Part shown: positions 9,789 to 17,921 of the stretch, one piece after another
How the letters are laid out: every line of letters starts with the position of its first letter
Numbering within the stretch: position 1 is the stretch's first letter
Source of the DNA: Arthrobacter sp. ISL-85
GTDB taxonomy: Bacteria > Actinomycetota > Actinomycetes > Actinomycetales > Micrococcaceae
Direction: 5' to 3'
Length of the DNA: 64,000 bases
NCBI RefSeq assembly: GCF_018613675.1
Contig: NZ_JAGGPQ010000004.1
Location: forward strand, 62,001-126,000
Translations under genes and position numbers: made by a program
Notes under the pieces: generated by a model
Told to the model about the DNA's origin: nothing
Databases searched by the model: none
What the model saw: only the letters and a program-made list of their open reading frames with translations

Positions 9789-11141
9789 TCAGCCGCGCTC
9801 CTGGTAGACGTCCGGGACGCCGTCCTGGTCCGAATCCACCCGCTCCAATTCTTCGGCGAGGCGGTACTGCCGGTTGCGGGTGCGCAGCACCGCCGTCGCC
9901 AGCACCGCGGCGATCAGTGACGCGGCGAGGATGCCCACCTTGGCGTGGTCGTCGTGCAGGCTGCCGTTGCCGAAGCTGAGCTCTGCCACCAGCAGGGACA
10001 CGGTGAAGCCGATCCCTGCCAGCAGGGCAACCCCAAACACGTCAATCCATTTGAAGGAGCTGTCCAGGGTGGCCCTGGTGGCTTTGGTCAGGATCCACGT
10101 GGTGGCCAGGATGCCGACGGGTTTGCCCAGGACCAGGCCCAGGATGATGCCCAGTGCCACTGGATCGGTGAGGGCCGAGCCCAGGCCCGCCCAACCGCCT
10201 ACCGCCACGCCGGCGGAGAAGAACGCGAAAACAGGCACTGCCACTCCGGCGGAAATGGGCCGGAACCGGTGTTCGAAGATCTCGGCCAGTCCGGGTCCCG
10301 CTTCCGGCCCGCCGGAGGCCTCCGACCTGATCACCGGAATCGCGAAGCCCAGCAGCACCCCGGCCACGGTGGCATGGATGCCGGAGGCATGCACCAACGC
10401 CCACGTCACGGCCCCGAGCGGCAGCAGCACCAGCCATGCCGCGGCGGCGTGAAGGCCAAAGAACCGGCGGAACTTCTGCGCCAGGAAAGCGTAGAGGGCC
10501 AAGGGAACAAGCGCCAGGAGCAGCGGCAGCACCTGGATGTCGCTGGAGTAGAAGAACGCGATGATGGTGATGGCTATCAGGTCATCCACCACGGCGAGCG
10601 TGAGCAGGAAGATCCGCAGGGCGCTGGGCAGGTGCGAGCCGATGATCGCCAGGACCGCGACGGCAAACGCTATGTCCGTTGCCGTGGGAATGGCCCAGCC
10701 GCGGAGCGTTTCAGGGCTGGAAAGATTGACGACGGCGAAAATCACCGCAGGGACGGCCACGCCTCCCACGGCGGCCGCCACCGGCACAATCGATTTGCTC
10801 AGCTGGCGCAGGTCGCCGGCGACGAATTCGCGCTTGAGTTCAAGCCCCACGAGGAAGAAGAAGATGGCCAGCAGGCCGTCCGACGCCCAGGCCCCCAGGC
10901 TGAGTTCGAGATGCCACGATTCGTAGCCCACCTTGAAGTCGCGGAGGGCAAAGTAGCTGTCCGAGGCCGGGGAGTTGGCCCAGACCAGGGCGACCACGGC
11001 AGCAATGACCAGGAGGGCGCCGCCTACCGTCTCCTTGCGGAGGATCTCCCCGATCCGCAGTGCTTCGGAATAGCTGCCGCGTGAAAAGACGGTGGAGCCC
11101 GGGAACTTATTCCTGTGGGGGGTGGGCGGGGTGGAGTTCAT
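9789..11141 (-). CDS. nhaA: Na+/H+ antiporter NhaA
   Basis: Membrane antiporter exchanging Na+ for H+ for sodium and alkaline pH homeostasis. 450 aa with about 12 helices. Family hallmarks: [14 protein letters not shown] (equivalent of the D133 helix) and [14 protein letters not shown], where D186-D187 match the paired ion-binding aspartates of E. coli NhaA. The N-terminal loop [22 protein letters not shown] is also typical. The C-terminal tail ([16 protein letters not shown]) resembles a calcium-binding dockerin/TSP3-like DxDxDG loop, unusual for NhaA. It stands alone and converges on the small gene at 9508. Confidence 0.95.
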   Translation of the reverse strand: MNSTPPTPHRNKFPGSTVFSRGSYSEALRIGEILRKETVGGALLVIAAVVALVWANSPASDSYFALRDFKVGYESWHLELSLGAWASDGLLAIFFFLVGLELKREFVAGDLRQLSKSIVPVAAAVGGVAVPAVIFAVVNLSSPETLRGWAIPTATDIAFAVAVLAIIGSHLPSALRIFLLTLAVVDDLIAITIIAFFYSSDIQVLPLLLALVPLALYAFLAQKFRRFFGLHAAAAWLVLLPLGAVTWALVHASGIHATVAGVLLGFAIPVIRSEASGGPEAGPGLAEIFEHRFRPISAGVAVPVFAFFSAGVAVGGWAGLGSALTDPVALGIILGLVLGKPVGILATTWILTKATRATLDSSFKWIDVFGVALLAGIGFTVSLLVAELSFGNGSLHDDHAKVGILAASLIAAVLATAVLRTRNRQYRLAEELERVDSDQDGVPDVYQERG

Positions 11142-11225
11142 GCGGGCGTCCTTAAATCCGGGTTCGACAAAACCATGCCGACCAGACTTCCCGGCGCACC
11201 ACCATTTATCCTACGGGTAACCGGC

Positions 11226-11906
11226 CTAGCCCGCGCGGCGGCCTCCTGCGTGGTCTGGCTGCCCGTGCAGCTGGATGGCCCGCACGGCCCGGTCCAAATA
11301 GATCCGGGCTTCCGGGGAATTGGCCAGCTGAACCAGCTCCGCCGCCACCGCCACCAGTTTGACGTTACGGTGGCTGCTGGTGCTCACCAGCAGCTGGAAC
11401 GCATCATCAGAGCCGAGTTTCAGCTGGCCCATGAGGATCCCCCTGGCCTGGTCGATCACGGTGCGGGTAGCCATTGCGCCCGCCACGGCGTCCCGCGCCG
11501 TTTGTTCTGTTTCGCGCTGCAGCGTCCGGCTGAGGTCCACCATCACACCTTCGAGCGCAGTCACGGATCCGTCCGGCCCAAGGACCGCCTCGCCGGACGT
11601 GACCACGCGGTGGGTCCTGCCGCGGGCGTCAACCATCCGGTGATACATGCAGAAGAATCCCCCGGTGGCCGAAACCTGTTCAACGATCTCTTCGCAGCGG
11701 TCACGGTCATCGGGATGTTTGTGGGCAAAGACCAGCTCCTTGGTGGGAACAACCTCGCCGCGGCGGTAGCCGTGCAGCCGGAACATCCCGTCCGACCATT
11801 GGAAGGTTGGGCCTGCCGGATGGATGTCCACCCTGAAAGTACCGGCATCGCTTTCGCTGTCCCCGAGGGCACTCGAATACGTGTACAGGCCACTGAGCTC
11901 CGCCAC
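11226..11906 (-). CDS. PAS domain and ANTAR RNA-binding response protein
   Basis: 226 aa. Residues about 20-130 form a PAS_3-type sensor fold (FQWSDGMFRLHGY, HPDDRDRCEEIVEQV, YHRMVDARGRTHRV). Residues about 140-205 form an ANTAR domain (RTVIDQARGILMGQLKLGSDDAFQLL), which in other bacteria binds paired RNA hexaloops to cause antitermination. No receiver domain is present, so a ligand or cofactor in the PAS domain probably controls it. Its RNA target is unknown. Transcribed away from the copper genes; 84 bp separate its stop from the nhaA start, so the two may share a message. Confidence 0.88.
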   Translation of the reverse strand: MAELSGLYTYSSALGDSESDAGTFRVDIHPAGPTFQWSDGMFRLHGYRRGEVVPTKELVFAHKHPDDRDRCEEIVEQVSATGGFFCMYHRMVDARGRTHRVVTSGEAVLGPDGSVTALEGVMVDLSRTLQRETEQTARDAVAGAMATRTVIDQARGILMGQLKLGSDDAFQLLVSTSSHRNVKLVAVAAELVQLANSPEARIYLDRAVRAIQLHGQPDHAGGRRAG

Positions 11907-12040
11907 AGGTCCACCTCACCGTGCATAGGCCAGCCCCCAGCGGGCCGGCTCTCTCCTCGCTCCTCCCAGTATGGCTGCCGGAACCAGCAGAAGGTAGTGA
12001 GGGAGGGCCTATGGTAGTCAGGGCCGAAATGCGCTACCCC

Positions 12041-12069
12041 TTGACGCTTATACCCCCGGGGGGTATATT
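12041..12069 (+). promoter_or_regulatory. Promoter with embedded CsoR-type copper operator
   Basis: A -35 box TTGACG (12041-12046) and a -10 box TATATT (12064-12069) are separated by 17 bp. Between and overlapping them lies TATACCCCCGGGGGGTATA (12049-12067), a GC-tract palindrome of the CsoR class. CsoR bound here would block RNA polymerase until Cu(I) releases it. The cop operon begins downstream. No csoR gene is in the window. Confidence 0.85.
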
Positions 12070-12092
12070 GGTGTTGTTGTCAGTGAAGTGGT

Positions 12093-12263
12093 ATGTCCCG
12101 GCTGGTTCCCACACCCGCCTTCACAGCCGTTCAACCCCAGCGCCCTGCCTGCGACGGCGGTACAGGAAGTCCCCAGCGGCCGTGCGGCATCACGACGGCG
12201 GGCCCTCCGCAAAGCCGTAACCGCCGCAGGCTGAACCCTGGCCTGAGCTGCCCGCGCCTTTAG
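12093..12263 (+). CDS. Possible 56-aa leader ORF between copper promoter and copB
   Basis: An ATG about 23 bp after the -10 box opens 56 codons: MSRLVPTPAF at the start, then three Cys (PACDGG, RPCGIT, LSCPRL) and an Arg-rich stretch SRNRRRLN. No strong ribosome site is seen and no domain is recognised. It fills most of the roughly 250-nt leader between promoter and copB, so it could be a regulatory upstream ORF, a small copper protein, or simply non-coding leader. The 418 bp between the PAS-ANTAR start and copB otherwise hold only the promoter and operator. Confidence 0.3.
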   Translation: MSRLVPTPAFTAVQPQRPACDGGTGSPQRPCGITTAGPPQSRNRRRLNPGLSCPRL

Positions 12264-12324
12264 TGCGCAGGCCCCGAATTTTCGCCGGCCAGGTATCACC
12301 GGCGACCGCCTCCAAGGAGGAACA

Positions 12325-14469
12325 ATGCAGGACCACCAAGACATGCATCATCAAGGCAGTTCCCAGGACCACCACCAGCCACCCAGCGGGACGCTTACGC
12401 AGCCCCCGGCACACGGCCAGGGCCACACGCAGCACGGCGGGCACAGTACGCACGGCGACGACGACCACACCATCCACACCCATGGCCAGCACGCGGGGCA
12501 CAGCACTGCCATGTTCAAGAACAGGTTCTGGCTGACCCTGGCCCTCGCTGTTCCCGTGGTCTATTTCAGCCCCATGATGGCCCACCTCCTGGGCTACATG
12601 CCGCCGGAGTTTCCCGGTTCCGCCTGGATTCCGCCGGTCTTGGGCACGGTCATCTTCCTTTACGGCGGCCAACCGTTCCTCAAGGGTGGCCTGCAGGAGC
12701 TGAAGGACCGCACGCCGGGAATGATGCTGCTGATCGGCATGGCCATCACGGTGGCGTTCGTGGCATCCTGGGTCACCAGCCTGGGCATCGGCGGCTTCGA
12801 CCTGGACTTCTGGTGGGAGCTGGCGCTGCTGGTGGCCATCATGCTGCTGGGCCACTGGATTGAGATGCGCGCCCTGGGGTCCGCGCAGGGCGCACTTGAC
12901 GCCCTCGCCGCGCTGCTGCCGGACGAGGCCGAACGCATCACTGACATCGGCACCGAAACCGTGCCCGTGTCCCAGCTCAGCCCCGGGGACCTGGTCCTGG
13001 TCCGGCCCGGTGCCCGGATGCCGGCTGACGGGAGTGTGGTGGACGGTCAGGCCGAGTTCGATGAGTCCATGATCACCGGCGAATCCAAGACCGTGGCACG
13101 CGGCGCCGGTGACGCAGTTGTTGCCGGAACCGTGGCTACGGACAGCAGCGTCCGGGTCCGCGTTACGGCCGTGGGCGACCAGACCGCCCTGGCCGGGATC
13201 CAGCGGCTGGTGGAGGAAGCACAGGCGTCATCCTCGCGCGCGCAGGCCCTGGCGGACCGTGCCGCGGCGTTCCTCTTCTACTTTGCCGCCGGCGCAGGTG
13301 TCCTGACCTTCATCGCCTGGACGCTGATGGGAAGCGTTCCGGATGCGGTCACCCGCACCGTGACCGTACTGGTCATTGCCTGCCCTCACGCCCTGGGCCT
13401 GGCCATCCCGCTGGTGATCGCCATTTCCACCGAACAGGCAGCGCGGGCCGGGGTCCTGATTAAGAACAGGATGGCGCTGGAGCGCATGCGCACCATTGAC
13501 GTGGTCCTGTTCGATAAGACCGGCACCCTCACCACCGGCGAGCCGGAGCTGAAGGATGTTGCCGTGGCTGAAGGCGCGGATGCCGATGCGGTGCTGGCCC
13601 TGGCCGCCGCCGTCGAATCCGACAGCGAACATCCGGCGGCACGGGCCATTGTGCGGGCTGCCAAGGCCCGCAACCTGCCCCTGCCCGCCGCCACCGGCTT
13701 CACCGCACTGACGGGACGCGGCGTCCGGGCCGGCGTGGACGGACGCACCGTGCACGTGGGCGGCCCCGCTCTCCTGCGCGAACTCGGCGTCGTCGAACCC
13801 GCCGCTTTGGCCAGGAGCACCAGGGTGTGGATGGACCGCGGAGCCGCCGTGCTGCATGTTGTGGACGGCGGCAGCGTCCTGGGTGCCGTGAGCATGGAGG
13901 ATGCGGTGCGGCCGGAGTCGCGGCAGGCCGTGTCAGCCCTGCAGCGGCGCGGCGTCAAGGTGGCGATGGTCACAGGCGATGCCCACCAGGTGGCCCAGGC
14001 CGTGGCCGCGGACCTGGGCATCGATGAGGTGTTCGCCGAGGTGCTCCCCGCTGACAAGGACAAGAAAGTGGCGGAGCTGCAGGGCCGCGGCCTGAAGGTT
14101 GCCGTGGTGGGCGACGGCGTCAACGACTCGCCCGCGCTGGCCCGCGCCGAGGTGGGCATCGCCATCGGCGCCGGAACCGACGTGGCGGTGGAGTCCGCCG
14201 GCGTGGTGCTGGCCGGAAACGATCCGCGGGCGGTGCTGTCCATGGTGGACCTGTCCCGCGCCAGCTACCGGAAGATGTGGCAGAACCTGGTGTGGGCCAC
14301 CGGCTACAACATCCTGTCCGTGCCGCTGGCCGCCGGCGTCCTGGCCTTCGCCGGGGTAATCCTCTCCCCGGCGGCAGGAGCGGTGCTGATGTCCGCATCA
14401 ACCATCGTGGTGGCGCTGAACGCCCAGCTCCTGCGGCGACTGAAGCTGAACCCGTCAGAGGTGCGTTGA
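12325..14469 (+). CDS. copB: Copper-translocating P-type ATPase, CopB (P1B-3) type
   Basis: Exports copper across the cytoplasmic membrane at the cost of ATP. 714 aa. A His/Gln-rich tail (residues 1-65) replaces the usual CXXC domains. The transmembrane metal site is CPH (C353-P354-H355 in IACPHALGLA), diagnostic of the P1B-3 group rather than CPC CopA. Actuator motif TGES at 251-254, phosphorylation site D397 in DKTGTLT, hinge GDGVNDSPAL around D597. An AAGGAGG ribosome site precedes the ATG. First main gene of the CsoR-operator operon, followed by two small secreted proteins. Confidence 0.93.
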   Translation: MQDHQDMHHQGSSQDHHQPPSGTLTQPPAHGQGHTQHGGHSTHGDDDHTIHTHGQHAGHSTAMFKNRFWLTLALAVPVVYFSPMMAHLLGYMPPEFPGSAWIPPVLGTVIFLYGGQPFLKGGLQELKDRTPGMMLLIGMAITVAFVASWVTSLGIGGFDLDFWWELALLVAIMLLGHWIEMRALGSAQGALDALAALLPDEAERITDIGTETVPVSQLSPGDLVLVRPGARMPADGSVVDGQAEFDESMITGESKTVARGAGDAVVAGTVATDSSVRVRVTAVGDQTALAGIQRLVEEAQASSSRAQALADRAAAFLFYFAAGAGVLTFIAWTLMGSVPDAVTRTVTVLVIACPHALGLAIPLVIAISTEQAARAGVLIKNRMALERMRTIDVVLFDKTGTLTTGEPELKDVAVAEGADADAVLALAAAVESDSEHPAARAIVRAAKARNLPLPAATGFTALTGRGVRAGVDGRTVHVGGPALLRELGVVEPAALARSTRVWMDRGAAVLHVVDGGSVLGAVSMEDAVRPESRQAVSALQRRGVKVAMVTGDAHQVAQAVAADLGIDEVFAEVLPADKDKKVAELQGRGLKVAVVGDGVNDSPALARAEVGIAIGAGTDVAVESAGVVLAGNDPRAVLSMVDLSRASYRKMWQNLVWATGYNILSVPLAAGVLAFAGVILSPAAGAVLMSASTIVVALNAQLLRRLKLNPSEVR

Positions 14470-14501
14470 ACATCATGAACCGCCTGGAGGGAGGGGCGCC
14501 C

Positions 14502-14951
14502 GTGGCCACCCGGGCCGCGGCGCCCCTCCTTCGCCGGGCCCGGCTGCTCGCTGCTGCCCTGGCCATCATCGGCGGGCTGCTGGGCATGCACGTGCTGACC
14601 TCCGGCCATTCCTCGCACGGGGCAGTGCCGAACGCCTCCCACCGGGCCGGGTACACCGCCGTCGCCCATCCTGCAGGCGCGGGGTGCGGCAGCCATGCTG
14701 GCCACGCCCCGGCCGCGTCCCCCATGGACATGCCTGTCATTGGGACCGCCTGCAGTGGTTCGTGTCCCGGAGCGCAGGAATCGGGGGCGCCCTGCATCCC
14801 ATCGGCTCCCGGCGCCCCGGTCACCCTTTCACCGCCACAGGCAACCCTGGCTGTCCTGCCGCTGCAGCCCGGAGCCAGCAACGCCGGCCCTGCCTACGGC
14901 TACCTGCCGCCCAGCCCAACCCCCTGCGACCTGTCCATCAGCCGGACGTAA
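14502..14951 (+). CDS. DUF6153-like small secreted/membrane His-rich protein
   Basis: GTG at 14502 is preferred because GGAGGGAGGGG (14486-14496) lies just upstream; an in-frame ATG at 14475 would add nine residues. 149 aa. Residues about 10-35 form a membrane or signal helix (LLAAALAIIGGLLGMHVL). The exported part is rich in His, Cys and Met (GHSSHGAV, GCGSHAGHAPAASPMDMPVIGTACSGSCPG), a composition suited to binding copper. It matches the layout of the actinobacterial DUF6153 family, often beside DUF305 and copper ATPases. Exact biochemical role unknown. Confidence 0.7.
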   Translation: MATRAAAPLLRRARLLAAALAIIGGLLGMHVLTSGHSSHGAVPNASHRAGYTAVAHPAGAGCGSHAGHAPAASPMDMPVIGTACSGSCPGAQESGAPCIPSAPGAPVTLSPPQATLAVLPLQPGASNAGPAYGYLPPSPTPCDLSISRT

Positions 14952-15007
14952 ACCGGACTGCGCCACCCATCACGGCCCAGTTCCAACCACATCCCTGAAG
15001 GACAACC

Positions 15008-15622
15008 ATGAACACCACTCTCAAGACCCTGTCCATTGCTGCCGCCCTGGCCTCCTCGCTCGGCCTCGCTGGTTGCGCCGCCAACACCGGCTCCGGCAAC
15101 AGCGCGCCTCTGGGCCACGGCAGTTCCAGCCCCATGGCCAGCATGGCTCCCAGCGCCAACGTGGACCACAACCAGGCGGACGTCATGTTTGCCCAGATGA
15201 TGATCCCGCACCACGCCCAGGCCGTGGAGATAAGCGACATCATCCTGGCCAAACCGGACATGCCTGCCGAGGTGACCGCGCTGGCCACGAAAATCAAGGC
15301 GGCGCAGGCACCTGAAATCAGGCAAATGACCGGCTGGCTTACCGGCTGGAACGTGCCCACCATGATGAGCGGCCACTCCGGGCACGGCATGGAGGGCATG
15401 GTGGACGACGCCGGCATCGACAAACTCAAATCCGCCATGGGCGCCGAGGCCGCACGGCTGTTCCTCGAGCAGATGACCGGCCATCACGAGGGCGCCATCG
15501 ACATGGCACAGCAGGAGATCAGCGCCGGGAAGTTCCCGGATGCGGTCAGGCTGGGCCATGACATCGTGGACGCCCAGCAGGCGGAGATCAGTCAGATGAA
15601 GCAGCTGCTGGCAACCCTGTAG
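15008..15622 (+). CDS. DUF305 family exported lipoprotein (copper-associated)
   Basis: 204 aa. Signal ends in GLAGC, a lipobox, followed by a Ser/Gly linker. The DUF305 ferritin-like core has the paired motifs MFAQMMIPHHAQAVEISDII and FLEQMTGHHEGAIDMAQQE, each supplying HH and Met residues. Members are found with metal-resistance genes and are thought to bind metal in the cell envelope. Third gene of the copper operon, 56 bp after the DUF6153-like gene. Confident of family, uncertain of exact role. Confidence 0.9.
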   Translation: MNTTLKTLSIAAALASSLGLAGCAANTGSGNSAPLGHGSSSPMASMAPSANVDHNQADVMFAQMMIPHHAQAVEISDIILAKPDMPAEVTALATKIKAAQAPEIRQMTGWLTGWNVPTMMSGHSGHGMEGMVDDAGIDKLKSAMGAEAARLFLEQMTGHHEGAIDMAQQEISAGKFPDAVRLGHDIVDAQQAEISQMKQLLATL

Positions 15623-15762
15623 CCGGCCCTCCGGCCCGTCCGGAAATGCGCACGGCGCGGCAGCGCCACCCAGGTTGGAGGCCGCCGCCGCGCCGTTGCA
15701 TGTTAAGTTGAAGGGCACGGGCCCGAACGGATCCGGCACCAGCTGGGAAAGAGAAAATCTCC

Positions 15763-16440
15763 TTGGACACTTCCGCGCCAGTACGCATCCTGACTGTCTG
15801 CACCGGGAACATCTGCCGTTCACCCGTGGCCGAGCGGCTGCTGCAGGCAGGGCTGGACCAGGTGGTGCCGGGCGGCTTCCAGGTGGCCAGCGCCGGCACC
15901 CGTGCCCTGGTGGGCGAGCCCATGCAGCCCATGTCAGCGGACATCGTGCGGACCTTTGGCGGGAACCCGGAAGGATTCGCCGCGCGGCAGCTCACGCCGA
16001 AGATCCTGCGCGGCGTGGACCTGGTGCTCACCATGACCGCCGGGCACCGAGGCGAAGTCCTCCAACTCGATGCCTCGCTGCTCAAACGGACCTTCACCAT
16101 CCGCGAGTTCGCGCGGATGGTGGACGTCCTGGACCAGCGGGCCGCCGCCGCTGCTGACGGCGAGCCCGCCGCCGTCGTACCTTTGGAAGGAAACGCGTCC
16201 GACGACGACGCCCGGCTCGCTGCCAACGCCGCCTTATGGCGGGGCTTGCCGGCGCGGGCCGCCGGGGTGCGGCACCTCTCGCTTCCTGCGGACGCTTCGG
16301 ACAACGACATCGTGGACCCGTACCGCCGCGCTCCTGAGGTCTACCGGGAGATGGAGGACCAACTGGCCCCCGCGATCGTCTCCATCCTGCGCCATGCGCG
16401 CCTGAACGCCCCCTTGAGCCCAAACGCTGCCCAGCCGTAA
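15763..16440 (+). CDS. Low-molecular-weight protein tyrosine phosphatase
   Basis: Hydrolyses phosphotyrosine on target proteins. 225 aa from a TTG start. The P-loop CTGNICRS gives C13 and R19; the general acid Asp is in NDIVDPYRRAPEVY near the C-terminus. It is longer than the usual 150-170 aa because of an acidic insert around residues 125-165 (DQRAAAAADGEPAAVVP). Such enzymes often control cell-wall polysaccharide assembly, which fits the LCP ligase that follows 114 bp downstream. Confidence 0.85.
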   Translation: MDTSAPVRILTVCTGNICRSPVAERLLQAGLDQVVPGGFQVASAGTRALVGEPMQPMSADIVRTFGGNPEGFAARQLTPKILRGVDLVLTMTAGHRGEVLQLDASLLKRTFTIREFARMVDVLDQRAAAAADGEPAAVVPLEGNASDDDARLAANAALWRGLPARAAGVRHLSLPADASDNDIVDPYRRAPEVYREMEDQLAPAIVSILRHARLNAPLSPNAAQP

Positions 16441-16554
16441 ATGATGCCGGAGCCGCACTGGGAACCCTAAGGTGACAGTTTGGATACTCCTGTAGCCAAC
16501 TTGGGCCTGGGGGACGGACACTGATCCCACCAGTCACAATGAGGTGGAGGCGTC

Positions 16555-17703
16555 ATGAGCATCCCAGGCGGTCCTGATCAATCCGGACCGGGCGGCGCCG
16601 GAAACCCCGGTTCCAGGCAACCCGGCCCGACCAGTTCCCACCGGCCTGCCTGGATGCTTGCGATGGGGCGCCGCCGCTGGATCGCCGCGCTGCTGGCGCT
16701 GGTGCTGGTGGTGGCGGCCGGCATCGCGGTCTTCAGCCTTAACCGGGCGGGCACGGACGCCCAGCCTGCAGCCACCCAAACCCAGTCGCCCAGCGCAACT
16801 CCCACGCCCACGCCAACCCCGTCCGAAACTCCCCCACCGGCTCCCGCGCCCCCACCGCCGCCCGCCCCGATTCCGGACCTGCCCGCAACCGCGATGAACA
16901 TTCTCGTCATCGGCAGCGACACCCGCGATGTCCCTGCACGCGACGCCGCCGCCCACACGGCAGCCACCGGCGAACCCCAGGACCAGCGGGCGGACACCCT
17001 GATGGTGGTGCACGTTCCTGCCGACCGGCGGAACCTTTACCTCATCTCCATCAACCGCGACAACTGGGTGGACATCCCCGGTTTCGGCAGCGCCAAGATC
17101 AACGCCGGGCTGCAATATGGCGGGATCGATATGGAAACTGCCACCGTGCAGCAGTTGCTGGGGATCACCATTGACCACACCCTGATGCTCGACTTCGGCG
17201 GCTTCAAGATCCTGGTGGACGGCCTGGGCGGCATCGACGTCAACGTGCCCATCGCCTTCCAATCCACAATCGAAACCCAGCACGTCTTCAGCGCCGGCAT
17301 GAACCACCTCGATGGCCAGGCCGCCCTGGAATTCTCCCGCGAGCGCTACGCCTTCTCCGACGGCGATTTCCAGCGCGTCCGCGACCAGCAGATCATGCTC
17401 CGCGCCATCCTCGCCCGCCTCACCGGTGGCGGCGCCCTGAACGACGTGACCGCGGTCCGGTCGCTGGTCGACTTCGCCTCCTGCTGCCTCACGGTGGACA
17501 GGGGCTTTGATCCCGTCCAGGCCGCGATGCTGGCCTACAGCCTCCGGAACCTTGATGTGAACGCCATCGGCACCATGACGCTTCCGACGGCGGGCTCCGG
17601 CTTCGTTGCCGGGCAGTCCGTACTGTTTCCGGACTACGGCGGCATCGCGGCGGTGGGCGCGGCGTTGCGGGAGGGCCGGATCGGCGACTTCGCGAAGCCA
17701 TAG
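16555..17703 (+). CDS. LytR-CpsA-Psr (LCP) family cell-wall glycopolymer ligase
   Basis: Transfers polyprenyl-phosphate-linked glycopolymers onto peptidoglycan outside the membrane. 382 aa. Short cytoplasmic tail (1-40), one membrane helix (IAALLALVLVVAAGIAVF), a Thr/Pro-rich spacer (60-105), then the LCP domain: MNILVIGSDTRD, QRADTLMVVHV, SINRDNWVDIPGFG with the catalytic Arg/Asp set, and ALEFSRERYAFSDGDFQRVRDQQ. ATG at 16555 follows a GAGGTGGAGG site. Upstream tyrosine phosphatase may act in the same wall process. Confidence 0.92.
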   Translation: MSIPGGPDQSGPGGAGNPGSRQPGPTSSHRPAWMLAMGRRRWIAALLALVLVVAAGIAVFSLNRAGTDAQPAATQTQSPSATPTPTPTPSETPPPAPAPPPPPAPIPDLPATAMNILVIGSDTRDVPARDAAAHTAATGEPQDQRADTLMVVHVPADRRNLYLISINRDNWVDIPGFGSAKINAGLQYGGIDMETATVQQLLGITIDHTLMLDFGGFKILVDGLGGIDVNVPIAFQSTIETQHVFSAGMNHLDGQAALEFSRERYAFSDGDFQRVRDQQIMLRAILARLTGGGALNDVTAVRSLVDFASCCLTVDRGFDPVQAAMLAYSLRNLDVNAIGTMTLPTAGSGFVAGQSVLFPDYGGIAAVGAALREGRIGDFAKP

Positions 17704-17733
17704 AGCTGCCAGCCGGCTTCGCCCGGCCCGCTT

Positions 17734-17834
17734 GGCGACGCGCATATTCGATACCGCGGCGCATGTTCCCCTCCGCGGCCCGCATATCGGGGGCGGTTGG
17801 GAACGTGCGTGTCGGGGATGTACTTGCGCGTCGG
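17734..17834. repeat. About 100-nt folded intergenic repeat, copy 1
   Basis: Begins GGCGACGCGCA and ends TGCGCGTCGG; the outer nine bases are inverted complements. Internal GCGCATGTTCCC and GGGAACGTGCG pair further. A related element of the same length lies at 19632-19731, on the other side of phoD. Confidence 0.6.
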
Positions 17835-17921
17835 ATCCAGCCACTCCATGTTCAGCGTCGGCTCACCGCTGGTTCACCCGAGGGACAGGATCTGTGTGCC
17901 GGCGCGCGAAAGCCTGAGGAC

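Noticed and set aside
11921..12220. 99-codon plus-strand frame across the copper promoter
   Set aside because: It would read straight through the promoter and CsoR-type operator, and has no ribosome site or domain.
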